Positions 31,340 to 43,112 of a DNA stretch of 64,000 nt are shown here, piece after piece. The notes below the pieces were generated by a model that saw only the letters and a list, made by a program, of their open reading frames with translations, was not told the origin of the DNA and did no database searches. This DNA comes from Anadara kagoshimensis (Eukaryota > Mollusca > Bivalvia > Arcoida > Arcidae). The stretch covers positions 7,376,204 to 7,440,203 of the forward strand of contig CM037869.1 in the NCBI GenBank assembly GCA_021292105.1, written 5' to 3'. How positions within the stretch are numbered: the first letter of the stretch is position 1; every line of letters starts with the position of its first letter. The translations under genes were made by a program, and so were the position numbers.

Positions 31340-32060
31340 CAGACTTGTTCCACAAAACGGAAGATACTGAGAAAATCAGATTGTCCATCGAAGATCAAGA
31401 GTTTCTACATATTATGGATACGTCATTTGAGAACGATCAAACTGGAAGAAGATTTGTTGCCAAAAACAGATCCCAAGCTTTACGTCGAGCTCACTCATTG
31501 GGTTCAAGCTTATGTCGTGATCCTAAGAAGCGGGATTATGTTAAAGAGTTCACGAAGAAGCTATTTGTTAGACACCCTGCTGAATAGGCTCCTAGTTTAC
31601 CCGATAATTAAGACGGTGCCTACCTATATTTGGTATCTATCCCCCAAGAAACCTGACTTCATTCGAGTAGTATTCGATTCCTCAGCACGTTGTGGTGGCA
31701 CTTCGCTTAAAGACGTTCTTATTAAATCCCCAGACCGGATCAGATTTTGTCAAAAGTCTTCAAGGTACTATGATGCGTTACGTTGTGAGAAATATGCCGT
31801 TTGGGCTGATGTTCCACAATTTCCTTGTGACTGAAAACCATCGTAGTTATCTGCGCTTATTGTGGCATGCTGACAATTTAGATTTTCCTTTAGGTGATTT
31901 CCAAATGACCGTCCATGTATTTGGTAACACAACATAGCAAGCTTTTGCAAATTATGGGCTTCGTAAGAGTGTGTCACTTGCAGATAACGATGTCCAGGAC
32001 TTTGTGTGCCGTAACTTTTATGTAAATGATGGACTTGTAAGTTGTTCTAGTGTTTCACAC
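31340..32060 (+). pseudogene. BEL/Pao-type retrotransposon pol fragment (reverse transcriptase)
   Basis: Short blocks in three frames match BEL/Pao pol: IEDQEFLHIMD and RSQALRRAHSLG (31390-31520), PDFIRVVFDSSA (31650), LRLLWHADN and MTVHVFGNT (31850-31930), then an in-frame TAG at 31935 and FYVNDGL at ~32020. In intact family members the last block has two catalytic aspartates; here one is Asn, and with two frameshifts and the stop the copy is dead. No LTR, protease or integrase is seen in the window. Confidence 0.8.
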
Positions 32061-32846
32061 AAAATGGCTTGAATCTGTCATTTTTAGACTTTTTCAGTCA
32101 AAATTAAAATTTCAGTGGAGGGTGCCAATGGCCCTCCTTCCAATATTTCTTTATTCCAGAAAACACCATAAATTGTACATACATATGTCAGAATCGAGGG
32201 ATCTCGGAGTAATATTGTTTAATGTTTAAATGCATGAAAAAATGCTAATTTTTCATAAATGCTTGTAGTATTTAGTATGGATGAATTCAGTTATTTTTGC
32301 TAATATTTATAGTTTTATATTTCAAATGATTAAAAAAATCAAACTTAAATTGGTTAATTGTTTTAATCTTCATTTCCTGAAATGCAATATAATATAGTGT
32401 GTAAGTCCGTTTTATTATTTGTATATTTTAGGATCTATTTAAAAGAGCAGTAAAATGTACTTAAATCCGGCTGATGTGTTATGAATTGATTATTTAACAC
32501 TGGCTAAATTTTTATAAAATATTTAGGCTCATGGTGGATGCAAGTACACGTAGGCCTATTATTAACTTATTTCTCATTGACAACCGCTGCAACTGCTGGC
32601 GAACCTCTTCACCAACAAAACAAATAACTGCCTCACTTCTTTCTCTTGCATTTTGAAATTAAAATATTTGAAACTTTGCAGAAAATTTTAAAGGGGACGC
32701 ATTATGAATAAACCCTTCTGTATTACCCGCATTCCCCTCAACTTTTCGATGTTTTGCACTGCTCGCCATGTTGTTTCTCAAAACTTTATTATATATTTAT
32801 GATATTATTTCCCGAATAAGAAGTTAATTTACATTCTGTATGTTCT
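32061..32846. other. Non-coding, nothing recognised
   Basis: AT-rich, no ORF or repeat identified between the BEL/Pao fragment and the retrozyme-like repeat. Confidence 0.45.
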
Positions 32847-32877
32847 AATTCCATATTATACCAGTTTTAATTTTTAC

Positions 32878-32923
32878 AGCACTAGACGGCCGTTTCGGAA
32901 TACAATTCCTCATCAGTAGTGCT
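32878..32923 (-). ncRNA. Type I hammerhead ribozyme, copy 1
   Basis: Minus strand in order: stem I strand AGCACTA; core CTGATGA; stem II GGAAT, loop TGT, ATTCC; GAAA; a two-pair stem III (AC...GT) capped by GGCC; GTC cleavage triplet; stem I strand TAGTGCT. All conserved core positions are present and both stems I (7 bp) and II (5 bp) pair perfectly. Cleavage is predicted between 32885 and 32884. The self-complementary GGCC loop and minimal stem III suggest cleavage as a dimer, as described for animal hammerheads. Confidence 0.9.
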
Positions 32924-33197
32924 TGGACCAAATTTATGAAACCAAGATTTTTTTGAAGATGTTGAAAACTTACCCAAAGGACCAAAATATATTTTACCAA
33001 ATTAAGCTAAGGAAATACTTTGCATGAGGGAGTATACCTTAGTTTTTGAGAAATTTTGAATTTTAACTTTCAGGAAATTTAGACAATAATACAAAATTAT
33101 TGCCTACTGAGTTGGTGATATCCTCGGGGCACCAGCCACCAGCAGAGATATCGGTTCAGGGGTTTAAATTCGATATTATACCAGTTTAAATTTTTAC

Positions 33198-33243
33198 AGC
33201 ACTAGACGGCCGTTTCGGAATACAATTCCTCATCAGTAGTGCT
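33198..33243 (-). ncRNA. Type I hammerhead ribozyme, copy 2
   Basis: Identical in sequence to copy 1 and exactly 320 bp away, with the predicted cut between 33205 and 33204. Perfect conservation of the ribozyme while the unit bodies differ at several positions is consistent with selection on the ribozyme or a recent origin. Confidence 0.9.
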
Positions 33244-33408
33244 TGGACCAAAATTATGAAACCAAGATTATTTTGAAGATGTTGAAAACTTACCCAAAGA
33301 AACCAAAATATATTTTACCGAATTAAGCTAAGGAAATACTTTGCATGAGGGAGTATACCTAGTTTTTGAGAAATTTCAAATTTTAACTTTCAGGAAATTT
33401 AGACAATT

Positions 33409-33790
33409 ACAGTATTACTCTTTAAACCTAAGGTTTTGTTAAGTTGCCATGGTATTATATTCGCCACACTACCTGTATAAATTTGAATACATTTTTAGTA
33501 ATATATAAAAAAATCTTCCAATTTATACTTACACAGCGCTCTCTCTTCGCGAGATGTTTCTTCCTCGGGAATATTTCTATAGTTGCACATTTGGTATATG
33601 ATATTCTTTATTCTGTGCAAATGCATTAGCTAGCACAAAATAACCTGTTTACTTTCTTTGTCACACGCTTTATAATGTGCTTGCTTTACTGTACCTCATA
33701 AGCTTTGCTATATGTATTTACAGCGTTACATCTTGACTTGGCTTCAGCACAGTTTTAGGTACTTGCATTGCATTATGCAGGTACCTAATT
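33409..33790. other. Non-coding, nothing recognised
   Basis: No domain; short ORFs only. Confidence 0.4.
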
Positions 33791-34120
33791 TTGCGCAGAA
33801 GACAGAACAGACGCAGGGAGAGGATTCGACAGAGAACACGGGGGTTCGAGTTTCGGACACCCCCTAGCCAGACGTCCCATGCGACCATAAAAAAGGACAC
33901 TGGCACCCAGACCAGACCAACAGCAGTGCCAGCACTGTTAGTCACCCCTACGACCATCAATTATCATAGGGATGCCGAATACGGCCCAGTCGGTGAAGCC
34001 AGTTTTCACTCGGCGGACGGCACCCCTAAGATGATTGATGATCGTAGAGGTGAGGTGGGGAGTCTTCTACGGAGGAAACGGTTATGTTTAAAAATAAAAA
34101 TACATGTACCGTATATATAA
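33791..34120 (+). CDS. Hypothetical GC-richer ORF, Arg-rich start
   Basis: Base composition rises sharply here compared with both flanks, and one frame stays open for 109 codons without an ATG start. It encodes an Arg-rich stretch, then KKDTGTQTRPTAVPALLVTP and a charged end. An acceptor-like TTTACAG lies at 33721. The GC step suggests a transferred or coding segment, but no family is recognised. Confidence 0.25.
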   Translation: MRRRQNRRRERIRQRTRGFEFRTPPSQTSHATIKKDTGTQTRPTAVPALLVTPTTINYHRDAEYGPVGEASFHSADGTPKMIDDRRGEVGSLLRRKRLCLKIKIHVPYI

Positions 34121-36440
34121 GTATAAAATTAAAAAACAAATTACTGTCGAGTAATAAAAAGAAACAATTTAATTGTATAAATCAAAATTGTAAATTTCAT
34201 TAAATATGCATGGTTATTACAATCAGAAAACTTGGTTTTATATGAATATAATGTGTTGTACTATGATATATGATTGACGCACTCGAAAATGTGTGTGTGA
34301 ATGCAAGGTGTTATTGTCATTGTTACATATTCTATGTTTAAATTGAAAAAAAAATGAAAAAAAATATGCATATACAAATAATGAAGAGTACCTGTAACGA
34401 TTTTTGATTTTTACATATGTTATTCTCTGTACTCAAATATGAATTAATGCGAAAATTTTATGAAAATCCGTGCCGAAATAAGGGAGATATCGGCGAATTT
34501 GTAATACACCTCCCGTTAATCCAAATAAAAAGCTCAGTTTTCGGGACCCCGTGCAGTGACGTCATTTAAGTAAGCATACCCCACAGAATACTATTTAACT
34601 ACATTACTTATGTAATGGACTAACTAAAAAAAATTATATTTGACGATGAAGTGGAATTTACATCCGAATGACACCTACCAATAATTAAGCAAATTATCAT
34701 TAGTCCAACTTGATAAATAGTTTGTTTATTAGACATTCCTTAGATTAAAACCCGTACCTTAAATCAACAGGATGTGTTCTTACAATTAATAAAATTAATT
34801 GACAGGTGTTCGGATAGAGGAATTTTATGACACCTGTAAATATACTATCTGAATCGTTTGATGTTGTCTTGGATTTAGAATTTCACATAGGTTAACTGAT
34901 TGTGAAAAAAGCTAATTATGTATAAAAAACCTAAAAACAAATGATTGTGAAAAGCTAATTATGTATAAAAACGGAAGATAACTAACAATATTATCTAATT
35001 TTGAAAAATAACATTTTAAATAAAATTTTATCACCAGTCATTTAATTGTTAATGTTTAAATAAACAAATAAATAAAGGTACATTATAAGCCGGTTCAGGA
35101 TCGTAGAAACTTGATAGGTTTTGATTTTTGATTAATATAATTTGAACGCGGGCAACCAGACGGGTATTTTTAAATGTATGTCTGATTTTAATTACAATAT
35201 TATTTTACTTTTATCAAGATTCTAGTTTTCGTTTTCTTCATGATCAGGAAAATTTGGCCTTTGAAATACATTGTATGGAAATCTTGACCCCTTAAAATTG
35301 TCAACATCACATTTATTTATTTATGAGCGTTATATAGTGAACTTTTGTTGTATTTTAAGCTGGTGCCACGATTCTCCGATGTTTGGTTGAAAATTTTGCA
35401 AGGTGTGCTGTCTGTAGCAGGTTCTGTATTATTTAAAATTAAAATTTAATTTATATTAAAATTTTAACAAGTGACAATTAATTTTCGTATATATTTAATA
35501 ATAATACTCGTCTCATGTATTTGGTTATGTGTAGGGCTAACATTCAGAACTCTGTTTGATCGCATTCTCGTGGTCTATTTCTGGATGTTAAATAAATACA
35601 ACTGAACCCAAATTTTATGAATTGCAAGGTTTTCTATTTCTTCCCAAATAATAACGAATCATATAACTTATACACGTGCATGCCAGAGTCGTTAAATTTT
35701 TGTCCATTCATCATATTATACGTCGCTACATCAGCATTATTAGTACTGTTCACCATGTTAGATACTACAAAGGTTACTTAAATGACGTCACACACGGATC
35801 AGCCTCGATATTGGTCGTTTCACTTACAGCTACCCAGAAAAGGCCAAATTCAAGGCCTAAAACCGATATAACTTTCTTATTTGGTTATCAAATTTGATGC
35901 GGTTTTCGATAGTGTGATATTAAAAAGGTATTTAATACAAATATGAAATAAAAAGTTAAAAAATTCGTTACAGGTACTCTATAATATATAACCAATCCAA
36001 AAACAAATATCAGTAGTTTACATCTACATTTCAATGAAATGTTCTTTCATGTAGTTGGTTGATAATGGAAAAAAGTTGTTCTAAGTATATTTTGTTCTTG
36101 CTGTTAAGTATAAGGGTGGTGTTTCATAAGGGTGGTGTTTCTTCATGGAAATTAGGAATGACTTTTTCAAATGAGCAATTGGATTATCTACCGTGAACCA
36201 ACTTATGCTATGGCTATAAGTTTTGCAAAGTCACAATGAAAAACAATTTGAGACTGTACACTAACTGCACCAAATAACTCATTACATAATATGTACCATT
36301 TAAGGTTTCGCGGCGATTTACCTTCCCAAATTTAATGTCCTCGCACAAATATGCGAAAGTAAACAACACGTGAATAAAAGTTTGTTTACGATATCCATTT
36401 CACAAGGAAGAAGCCAGTGCTTATGCAGGTTATTGTAACG
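34121..36440. other. Non-coding, short repeats only
   Basis: A 35-bp unit containing GCTAATTATGTATAAAAA is doubled at 34899-34970, and AAGGGTGGTGTTTC is doubled near 36112-36145. No gene, RNA or transposon end recognised. Confidence 0.5.
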
Positions 36441-36449
36441 TAAATGCCA

Positions 36450-36530
36450 GCAACACTAAAAAATCCCCTCCCCCAACGCACGGAATCGAACCCGTTTCAA
36501 AGAGATCACTAACAAATCGCCCTAAAGGTA
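36450..36530 (-). mobile_element. tRNA-like SINE remnant
   Basis: Minus strand holds CGGGTTCGATTCCG, a perfect B-box, preceded at tRNA-like distance by a poor A-box (GGGCGATTTGTTAGTGAT). No cloverleaf closes, so this is a SINE head or tRNA pseudogene, not a functional tRNA. Confidence 0.4.
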
Positions 36531-36950
36531 TATATTATTAAAATTATTGCCAGGATCTATACTGTACTTTGAAGGGTGCCTCCATTCAAAGACAGGGTCC
36601 TGTCGTGGGTGCCATTTGTAATCTAAATTCTCTTCGGGACTGGTATTAGAAACATATATGACTTGTTCATTTTTTCCCGATTAAGATTTAAAATTTAATA
36701 CAACAGGCTTACTCTTTCAAGTTGTTGCATCCTTTTTTGCAGATTGTGATGAAGCGTCTGCATCGGAGAAAGCAGAAGCAGATTTTTGTTATTATTATCA
36801 TATCCTTAGACCTTGGTGATGAATTGTGTCAATGTCCTATATATATGATTTACGACCGATCCGATGAAGTAAAATTTGTAGATCATCACCCCAATTTTTT
36901 TCGAAAAAAACCTAGCATGGAGTATTTTCCCCATTCGGGATGGAAAGAAG

Positions 36951-37130
36951 GAGTTTTTGCCAGTTGTGTTTGCCGATGAAACGGGGGCTATTGAAGCGAA
37001 TGTCTACGAAGGAAGGCCTTCGAACATAATTCTATTGGTGTCACATTTTGACACGTGTTCTTTTCATCCTAATAAAAACATTAGACGTAGTAAAGTTATT
37101 ATTATTATTATACGACAATACCGAAAATAA
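36951..37130 (+). pseudogene. Possible OB-fold coding remnant
   Basis: The frame reads FLPVVFADETGAIEANVYEG, resembling the 'V-x-ADxTGxI-x-A-x-xxxG' strand-turn-strand of OB-fold ssDNA-binding proteins such as RPA. It is preceded in another frame by a 20-30 codon segment (CPIYMIYDRSDEVKF), so a frameshift or splice lies between. It resembles the partner domain of the zinc-ribbon exon at 58551, but the two are 21 kb apart. Confidence 0.25.
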
Positions 37131-37387
37131 ATTTAAACGGAATCAAATGAAGATTTATCAAAAGGAGAATTAAAATTCTGATCAGTACTCCATTGGAGAT
37201 ATTATATACAAATTAAAAAACACATTGACATGAAATTCAATTTCCACCATTATTATTAAATAAGAAACATGAAGCTATTGAATTTGATTAGAAATCGAAA
37301 ATTGTATACTAACGTTTTCATATTCAAGTAATTCTGGGGAAAATAAGAAGTTATATATATTAACCCGTATTTTGATGTCGTTGTACA
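37131..37387. other. Non-coding flank of tandem-repeat element
   Basis: AT-rich, nothing recognised. Confidence 0.4.
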
Positions 37388-39713
37388 ACAAGAGGCCCAT
37401 GGGCCTTATACGCTCACCTGATAACTAATGGCTAGCTGATAGATTTAAAGTAAACGTAAGTACTAAACCCCAATGAATTTTTTCTTTACATCAAAATGAT
37501 CATTGTATCAATACCTACAACATTCTATTATACATGCCTATACAAAATGTTTATAGTTTTCAAGATAATTAACAATTTTAGTATTGTTTTACATCTGTGA
37601 CCTTGACCTTTAAACCCATGACCTTTTTCTATACATCGAATTGATTGTTGTATCGATACCTACAACATTCTAACATACATGCTTATACAAAAAGTTAATA
37701 GTTTTCGAGATAATTATTTCGGTATTGTTTTCACATCTGTGACCTTGACATTTGAACCCATGACCTTTTTCTATACATCAAAATGATTGTTGTATCAATA
37801 TCTACAACATTCTAATATACATGCCTATACAAAAAGTTTTGAGTTTTTGAGATAATTAATCATTTCTGTATTGATTTGCATCTGTGACCTTGACCTTTGA
37901 ACCCATGACCGTTTACTATACATCAAAATGATCGTTGTGTCAATACCTACAACATTCTAATATACATGCCTATACAAAAAGTTGATAGTTTTCGAGATAA
38001 TTAACCATTTCTGTATTGTTTCGCATCTGTGACCTTGACCTTTGAACCCATGACCTTTTTTTATACATCAAAATGATCGTCGTATCAATACCTACAACAT
38101 TCTAATATACATGCCTATACAAAAAGTTTATAGTTTTCGAGATAATTAATCATTTCTGTATTGATTCGCATCTGTGACCTTGACCTTTGAACCCATGACC
38201 TTTTTCTATATATCAAAATGATCATTGTATCAATACCTACAACATTCTAATATACATGCCTATACAAAAAGTTTATAGTTTTCGAGATAATTAACCATTT
38301 CAGTATTGATTCGCATCCGTGACCTTGACCTTTGAACCCATGACCTTTTTCTATACATCAAAATGATCGTCGTATCAATACCTACAACATTCTAATATAC
38401 ATGCCTATACAAAAAGATTATAGTTTTCAAGATAATTAACCATTTCGTTGTTGTTTCGCATCTGTGACCTTGACCTTTGAACCCATGATCTTTTTCTATA
38501 CATCAAAATGATTGTTGCATCAATACCTACAACATTCTAATATACATGCCTATACAAAAAGTTTATAGTTTTCAAGATAATTAACCATTTCGGTATTATT
38601 TCGCATCTGTGACCTTGACCTTTGAACCCATGACCTTTTTCTTTACATCAAAATGATCGTTGTATCAATATGTACAACATTCTAATATAAATGCCTATAC
38701 AAAAAGTTTATAGTTTTCGAGATAATTAATTATTTCTGTATTGTTTTGCATCTGTGACCTTGACCTTTGAACCCATGATCTTTTTCTATACATCAAAATG
38801 ATCGTTGTATCAATACCTACAACATTCTAATATACATGCTTATACAAAAAGTTTATAGTTTTTGAGATAATTAACCATTTCTGTATTGTTTCGCATCTGT
38901 GACCTTGACCTTTGAACCCATGACCTTTTTCTATACATCAAAATGATCGTTGTATCAATATCTACAACATTCTAATATAAATGCCTATAAAAAAAGTTGA
39001 TAGTTTTCGAGATAATTAACCATTTCTGTATTGTTTTGCATCTGTGACCTTGACCTTTGAACCCATGACCTTTTTCTATACATCAAAATGATCTCTGTAT
39101 CAATACCTACAACATTCTAATATACATGACTATACAAAAAGTTTATAGTTTTCGAGATAATAATTATAATCAGAGGTAAAAAAAATTAGGTCACGACCTT
39201 CACAATTGACCTTGACCTTAATTTGAAGATAATAACAAGAAGATGTCAAAACTGAAAACCCCATGTCATTATCTGGTCAAGTAGTCAAGTTATAACAATT
39301 TGAAGCTATTTTACGATTTTTTCAAAATTAAACGCAAAAACGCGTAACCCATTTTTCAACCAAATTTCACAAAATGAACAAACTATAGGCTTAAGACCCT
39401 AGAGAAGCCAAATATCACATCAGATTTTTTCTCCAAACAATACTTTCGGAGAAGAAGATTTTTTAAGATTTTTGCACCCCTAGGTCACCTTGACCTAGTT
39501 ATGGTAGCCATGGCAACACCACGAACAAATCTGAATTGCACCGACCCAGACATGCTTCTGACCAAGTCTCGTTGAAATCTGCCAAGTACTTTCAGAGAAG
39601 AAGTTGTTTAAGTAAAGTTTACGGACGCACGCACGCACGCACGGACGCACGCACATACACACGCCGCATCATACCATAAGCTCACGCTGGCTTTAGCCAG
39701 GTGAGCTAAAAAA
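37388..39713 (-). mobile_element. Pearl/HINE-like element, 145-bp family, inverted copy
   Basis: ACAAGAGGCCCATGGGCCTT followed by CGCTCACCTGATA at the left, and AGCCAGGTGAGCTAAAAAA at the right, with (CGCA)n sequence at 39620-39660 beside the right end. Its ~500-bp arm (39165-39690) is the reverse complement of the arm at 10235-10733, so the two are the same family in opposite orientation, 25 kb apart. Confidence 0.75.
37500..39160 (-). repeat. Tandem array, twelve ~145-bp units
   Basis: The landmark CTACAACATT recurs at 37514, 37660, 37802, 37947, 38092, 38237, 38382, 38527, 38672 (variant), 38817, 38962 and 39107. After the first two steps (146, 142) every step is exactly 145 bp. Same unit as at 10733, complementary strand. 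Confidence 0.95.
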
Positions 39714-39924
39714 CTACAGATCTTCAATTCTACTCGAAAACGTGTTCTTTTGATTTATTGCATGGGGATAATAATGATAATAAATCAACGATTTTAATAT
39801 TCAAACATTTAAAATGGGGCAATTTCTAAAACAATTATGAATTAAAATAATTTAAGGTCATAATATACCTGTACTACAGAAGAAAATAAAAAAATCATGA
39901 ACTCCGGTAAAAAAAAAAACCTCG

Positions 39925-40232
39925 AAAATTGTTTTTATTACTTCACCGAAATATAAATAAATGAATTAATCCAATGAGATGCAAAATTAAATAAGAATGT
40001 TTTAAATAAAAAATGAAAAGGTCTTTTGTGTTCTTTTTATCAATTCGTTGTGATAAATAGATAAAAATAAATAAATAAATGTTATTTATTTATTTATTTT
40101 TAATAGTATTGTATATCATACCCAGAGCATACATCTTTACTTATTATTATATTTTTTTTCTGCTGAAGGAAATTGAAAAAAAAACCCATGCTAAAAAATA
40201 CATATATAAAAACATAAGAAGTAACTACTAAT
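39925..40232 (+). repeat. Long direct repeat, copy 1 (partner at window end)
   Basis: Matches 63681-64000 in the same orientation over its whole length, including CACCGAAATATAAATAAAT, CAATTCGTTGTGATAAATAG, TTCTGCTGAAGGAAATTGAA and AAGTAACTACTAA, with scattered substitutions and short indels. No coding. Spacing is about 23.75 kb. Confidence 0.85.
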
Positions 40233-40500
40233 ATATCTGGGTAATAAATACAGTTCAATATGCAAGCTTCAGTTACTTAATAGCTTGGATAACACCTTCT
40301 GCGTCTCTTCCGGTTGTGTGCCAGTTGAATAGTGCTAAAACGTTCGGTTTTTGGTGACCGGTGACATGTAATAGGAATTTCCCTTTGGTCACACAGCCCC
40401 AAATATAAATTGCATATAAAGGGATAGTAAAAATTTTATCCATTTACAAACGTTCTAAAATTCAGTAGCATAATTTTAGCTGGGCAATATGTTATATATC

Positions 40501-40616
40501 AAAACAAACATCTTCAAAATAATTTTGGTTTCATTATTTTGGTCTAAGCACTACTGATGAGAAATTGTATTCCGAAACGGCCGTCTAGTGCTGTAAAATT
40601 AAAACTGGTATAATAT
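40501..40616 (+). mobile_element. Solo retrozyme-like fragment
   Basis: Carries the hammerhead and about 45 bp of flank matching the 320-bp unit at 32847 (ATTTTGGTTTCAT... and AAACTGGTATAATAT), in the opposite genomic orientation. The rest of the unit is missing. It abuts the retroelement repeat at 40621. Confidence 0.65.
40547..40592 (+). ncRNA. Type I hammerhead ribozyme, copy 3 (weakened stem II)
   Basis: Same core as copies 1 and 2 (CTGATGA, CGAAAC, GTC, 7-bp stem I) but stem II reads GAAAT/ATTCC, giving one A-C mismatch. Cleavage is predicted after GTC at 40585. The core is intact, so residual activity is possible. Confidence 0.8.
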
Positions 40617-40620
40617 GTAA

Positions 40621-40885
40621 TACTAATCCATATCCGAATCACAATCAAGAAGCAAAGTAAAAACTTTAGAACTGACAAGTTTGGTTATACACGTGAACTT
40701 CCACCAGGGAAGTGAGGCCGGGTGCGTCGAAAGGGTAAGCACCTCCGGTTTAGCTAGCTACACCCGCCACGTGTGTAATGAAAATTGTGTGAAAGGAACA
40801 TGGAACTATGAGACGTCAAAAATACCCAGGGCAATCCTGGATACAGAGACATCAAACTTTGTCAACAATACTGTGATGACGTACT
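40621..40885 (-). repeat. Retroelement 3'-end repeat, copy 3 (family A)
   Basis: Longest-class copy, matching 28129-28390 throughout, same orientation. It directly follows the solo hammerhead fragment. Confidence 0.7.
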
Positions 40886-42590
40886 AATTGGGAAACAAAT
40901 GCACCATAAGCAGTAGAAGCAGGTATATTGTCATTAAGTTTCAAATGTGGAAGTTCACGTATGTTTGTTTTTGATTTACACCTTCATTTAATATTAGTAT
41001 CTATGGTTTTAATGCATATTTTAGATAATGTGTGGATGCCACTCATTGCTGCAAAGTAGGGATAGTCAAATTATGCTAAATGTCATTCTTTCAAATTAAA
41101 GACTATTTTATAATTGTTTTTCAGACAACACAAACGGACAGGATACTTTTAACTCAATAAATTTACTTACCAGGAGACGAAGATAATGAAGTATATGTAT
41201 TCAAAAAGAAATTTCTAATTCTCATATATCTACAAGACTACTAGTTTTACATTTATCTTTTGTAAACCTTTTATTTTTGAAATATTTAATACACTTATCC
41301 ATTTATACCATTATTGTACGTTTTTAAAAAAAGTGTATATTAAACTGTTGTATAAAATACTGCCTAGACCATACATGTATCTTGTTTCCTATTTGATTCT
41401 GTGGAGTTACAGTGGTTAACAAGTAATTACTACTTTTCATTTGATCTGCCAATCTTCCTATCTCTACGACCTTCTCTCCGGTTGGTATTCTGATTTAATG
41501 CACCGGTCCTTGGTTGAGCAACAATATAATCATTTACATTAAGGTTATAGATTTTAGACTGAAAATAGAGAATCCATGTGGACATTAAGAAAGTCACTAC
41601 CAAAATTAAAATCTAGATAGTAAGACTTCTGGTCAACTTTGGGATTCAATACTGGTTAATGAAAGGTCATGTGAACTTTTTTAAAGCTTGAAGCTGTAAA
41701 ACCATTACTTGAAACGACAAATTGATAAAAGAACATCAAAAATTGAATGAAATAATTAATAAATAATATATCATGCACAATTAATATTGGTTAACTTCAT
41801 GGAATAAATAAATTTAATTACTTGTCGTACGTTTGTTAAATGCACTGTATTTGTCATGATTGCGTTAAAAAAACTTGTCCTCTCTTGAACTTCATACACA
41901 ACAGTGTTGTGGAATTCATCTCTTCCTGTTTGTATAATAGCATTAAATAATTCACACTTCTTGCCGCGTTATTTTTTTTTTTTTTTGGCGGAGATGCAGA
42001 ATGTATCAACTCATTAACCCCTATCAGCTTTGGCTGCCATTCTCGGTACTTTTGCAGGAGTTGCAATTATTGCTGTGAGTAGCCTTTTTACAGACAAACA
42101 CTGATAAACCACCGTAACTACCTGATAGCGGTGAAGACTTGCCTTCACATCACTCACGAAATTGGCAATGGAGTTGGTGGACTTTGAAAACAAAGCTACA
42201 ATGAAAGAGGAATAATTCTGTAATGCGCCCATTAATTGAAATGACGTAAACACTAAAAAGTTAATAACTTTTGTGCATTAATGTATCATAAGGATTACTT
42301 GCTGTACTTTGACTTAACTACATATGGTGGCGGAGAAGACTGACCTTCATTTTTGGAATAATTTTTTATAACTTTTAGTTTTTGGACAAGAAAAAATGTT
42401 TATAACTTTAGAATGGACACTTTGTAAAACAGGAATATACATGCTTAAACTAGAAAACCCCAAAGGCCAGTGATTGGATCAAAGTTTGTTGTCTAAAATA
42501 TACATTTATCAAAACATTAAATTATTCAAGGAGAACAAGGAATTATGATGCATGTAATGACGTATACAAATCTATAACAAGAAAGGCTTA
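40886..42590. other. Non-coding, nothing convincing
   Basis: Two overlapping minus-strand frames (41854-42253) have some protein-like runs (FVSDVKASLHRYQVVTVVYQ) but no recognisable domain and a poly-T interruption; they may be a transposon relic. Otherwise AT-rich. Confidence 0.35.
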
Positions 42591-42606
42591 TTTGAAGACT
42601 ATGTAA

Positions 42607-42756
42607 TCAAATAAAAAACAAACATATTAATCCATATCCGAATCACAATCCAGAATAAAAGTAAAACTTTTGGAACTGACAAGTTAGGTTATAAACGTGA
42701 ACTTCCACCAGGGAAGTGAGACAGGGTGCTCCGGAAGGGTAAGCTCCTCCTGTTTA
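42607..42756 (-). mobile_element. Retroelement insertion, copy 4 (family A), with target duplication
   Basis: A 150-bp copy flanked by the 12-bp direct repeat AAGACTATGTAA (42595-42606 and 42757-42768). The T-rich tail is at the minus-strand 3' end, as expected after target-primed reverse transcription, so the copy is a retrotransposed, 5'-truncated insertion. Confidence 0.75.
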
Positions 42757-42944
42757 AAGACTATGTAAATGTCATCTATCCTAGTGAGCTTGAAATAAAA
42801 GACACGACTTTTTTATGCAGCAATATACCTGCTTCTCTTGCTTATGGTGTCTTTGTATTTCAACCATACCGCAACAGATGCGAATCCACCATTTAATGTA
42901 ATTGTGCAAAACTACCAAAAATTATGTAATACAATATCCAATCA

Positions 42945-43112
42945 ATGCTCAAATCGAAGAGGAAAAGTTTAGCACAAAAGGCCCAATACAAAGGAAAAAA
43001 AGATTCCGATTCAGAGTTTTACACAGCGGTGTTTCCCAAAAAATATATTAAAGATAGAAAAAGAACATTGGAAAACATTAAACCGCCTTCCAAATCATCT
43101 AAAAGTGATTAA
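42945..43112 (+). CDS. Short Lys-rich ORF
   Basis: 55 codons from ATG: a strongly basic, Lys/Ser-rich peptide (MLKSKRKSLAQKAQYKGKKD, then KKYIKDRKRTLENIKPPSKS) ending at TAA. Composition resembles the basic N-terminus of transposon or nucleolar proteins. No domain, so only a candidate exon. Confidence 0.25.
   Translation: MLKSKRKSLAQKAQYKGKKDSDSEFYTAVFPKKYIKDRKRTLENIKPPSKSSKSD

Larger units (their letters stand above)
32847..33408 (-). mobile_element. Retrozyme-like tandem repeat (about 1.7 units of 320 bp)
   Basis: The unit from 32847 repeats at 33167 with a constant 320-bp offset, and similarity ends at 33408. Each unit carries one type I hammerhead ribozyme on the minus strand, so a minus-strand transcript would be cut at both sites to release a 320-nt RNA (33204 down to 32885). 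Tandem units with hammerheads and no ORF are the defining structure of retrozymes; hammerheads also occur in Penelope-like element repeats, but no Penelope RT is seen here. Confidence 0.75.

Noticed and set aside
33791-34120. Treating the GC-rich ORF as a confirmed gene
   Set aside because: No ATG start, no domain; kept only as a low-confidence hypothetical.
36450-36530. tRNA gene on the minus strand
   Set aside because: Perfect B-box but no cloverleaf.
41854-42253. Minus-strand ORF pair read as a retroelement protein
   Set aside because: Only a short stretch looks protein-like and no family motif could be confirmed.
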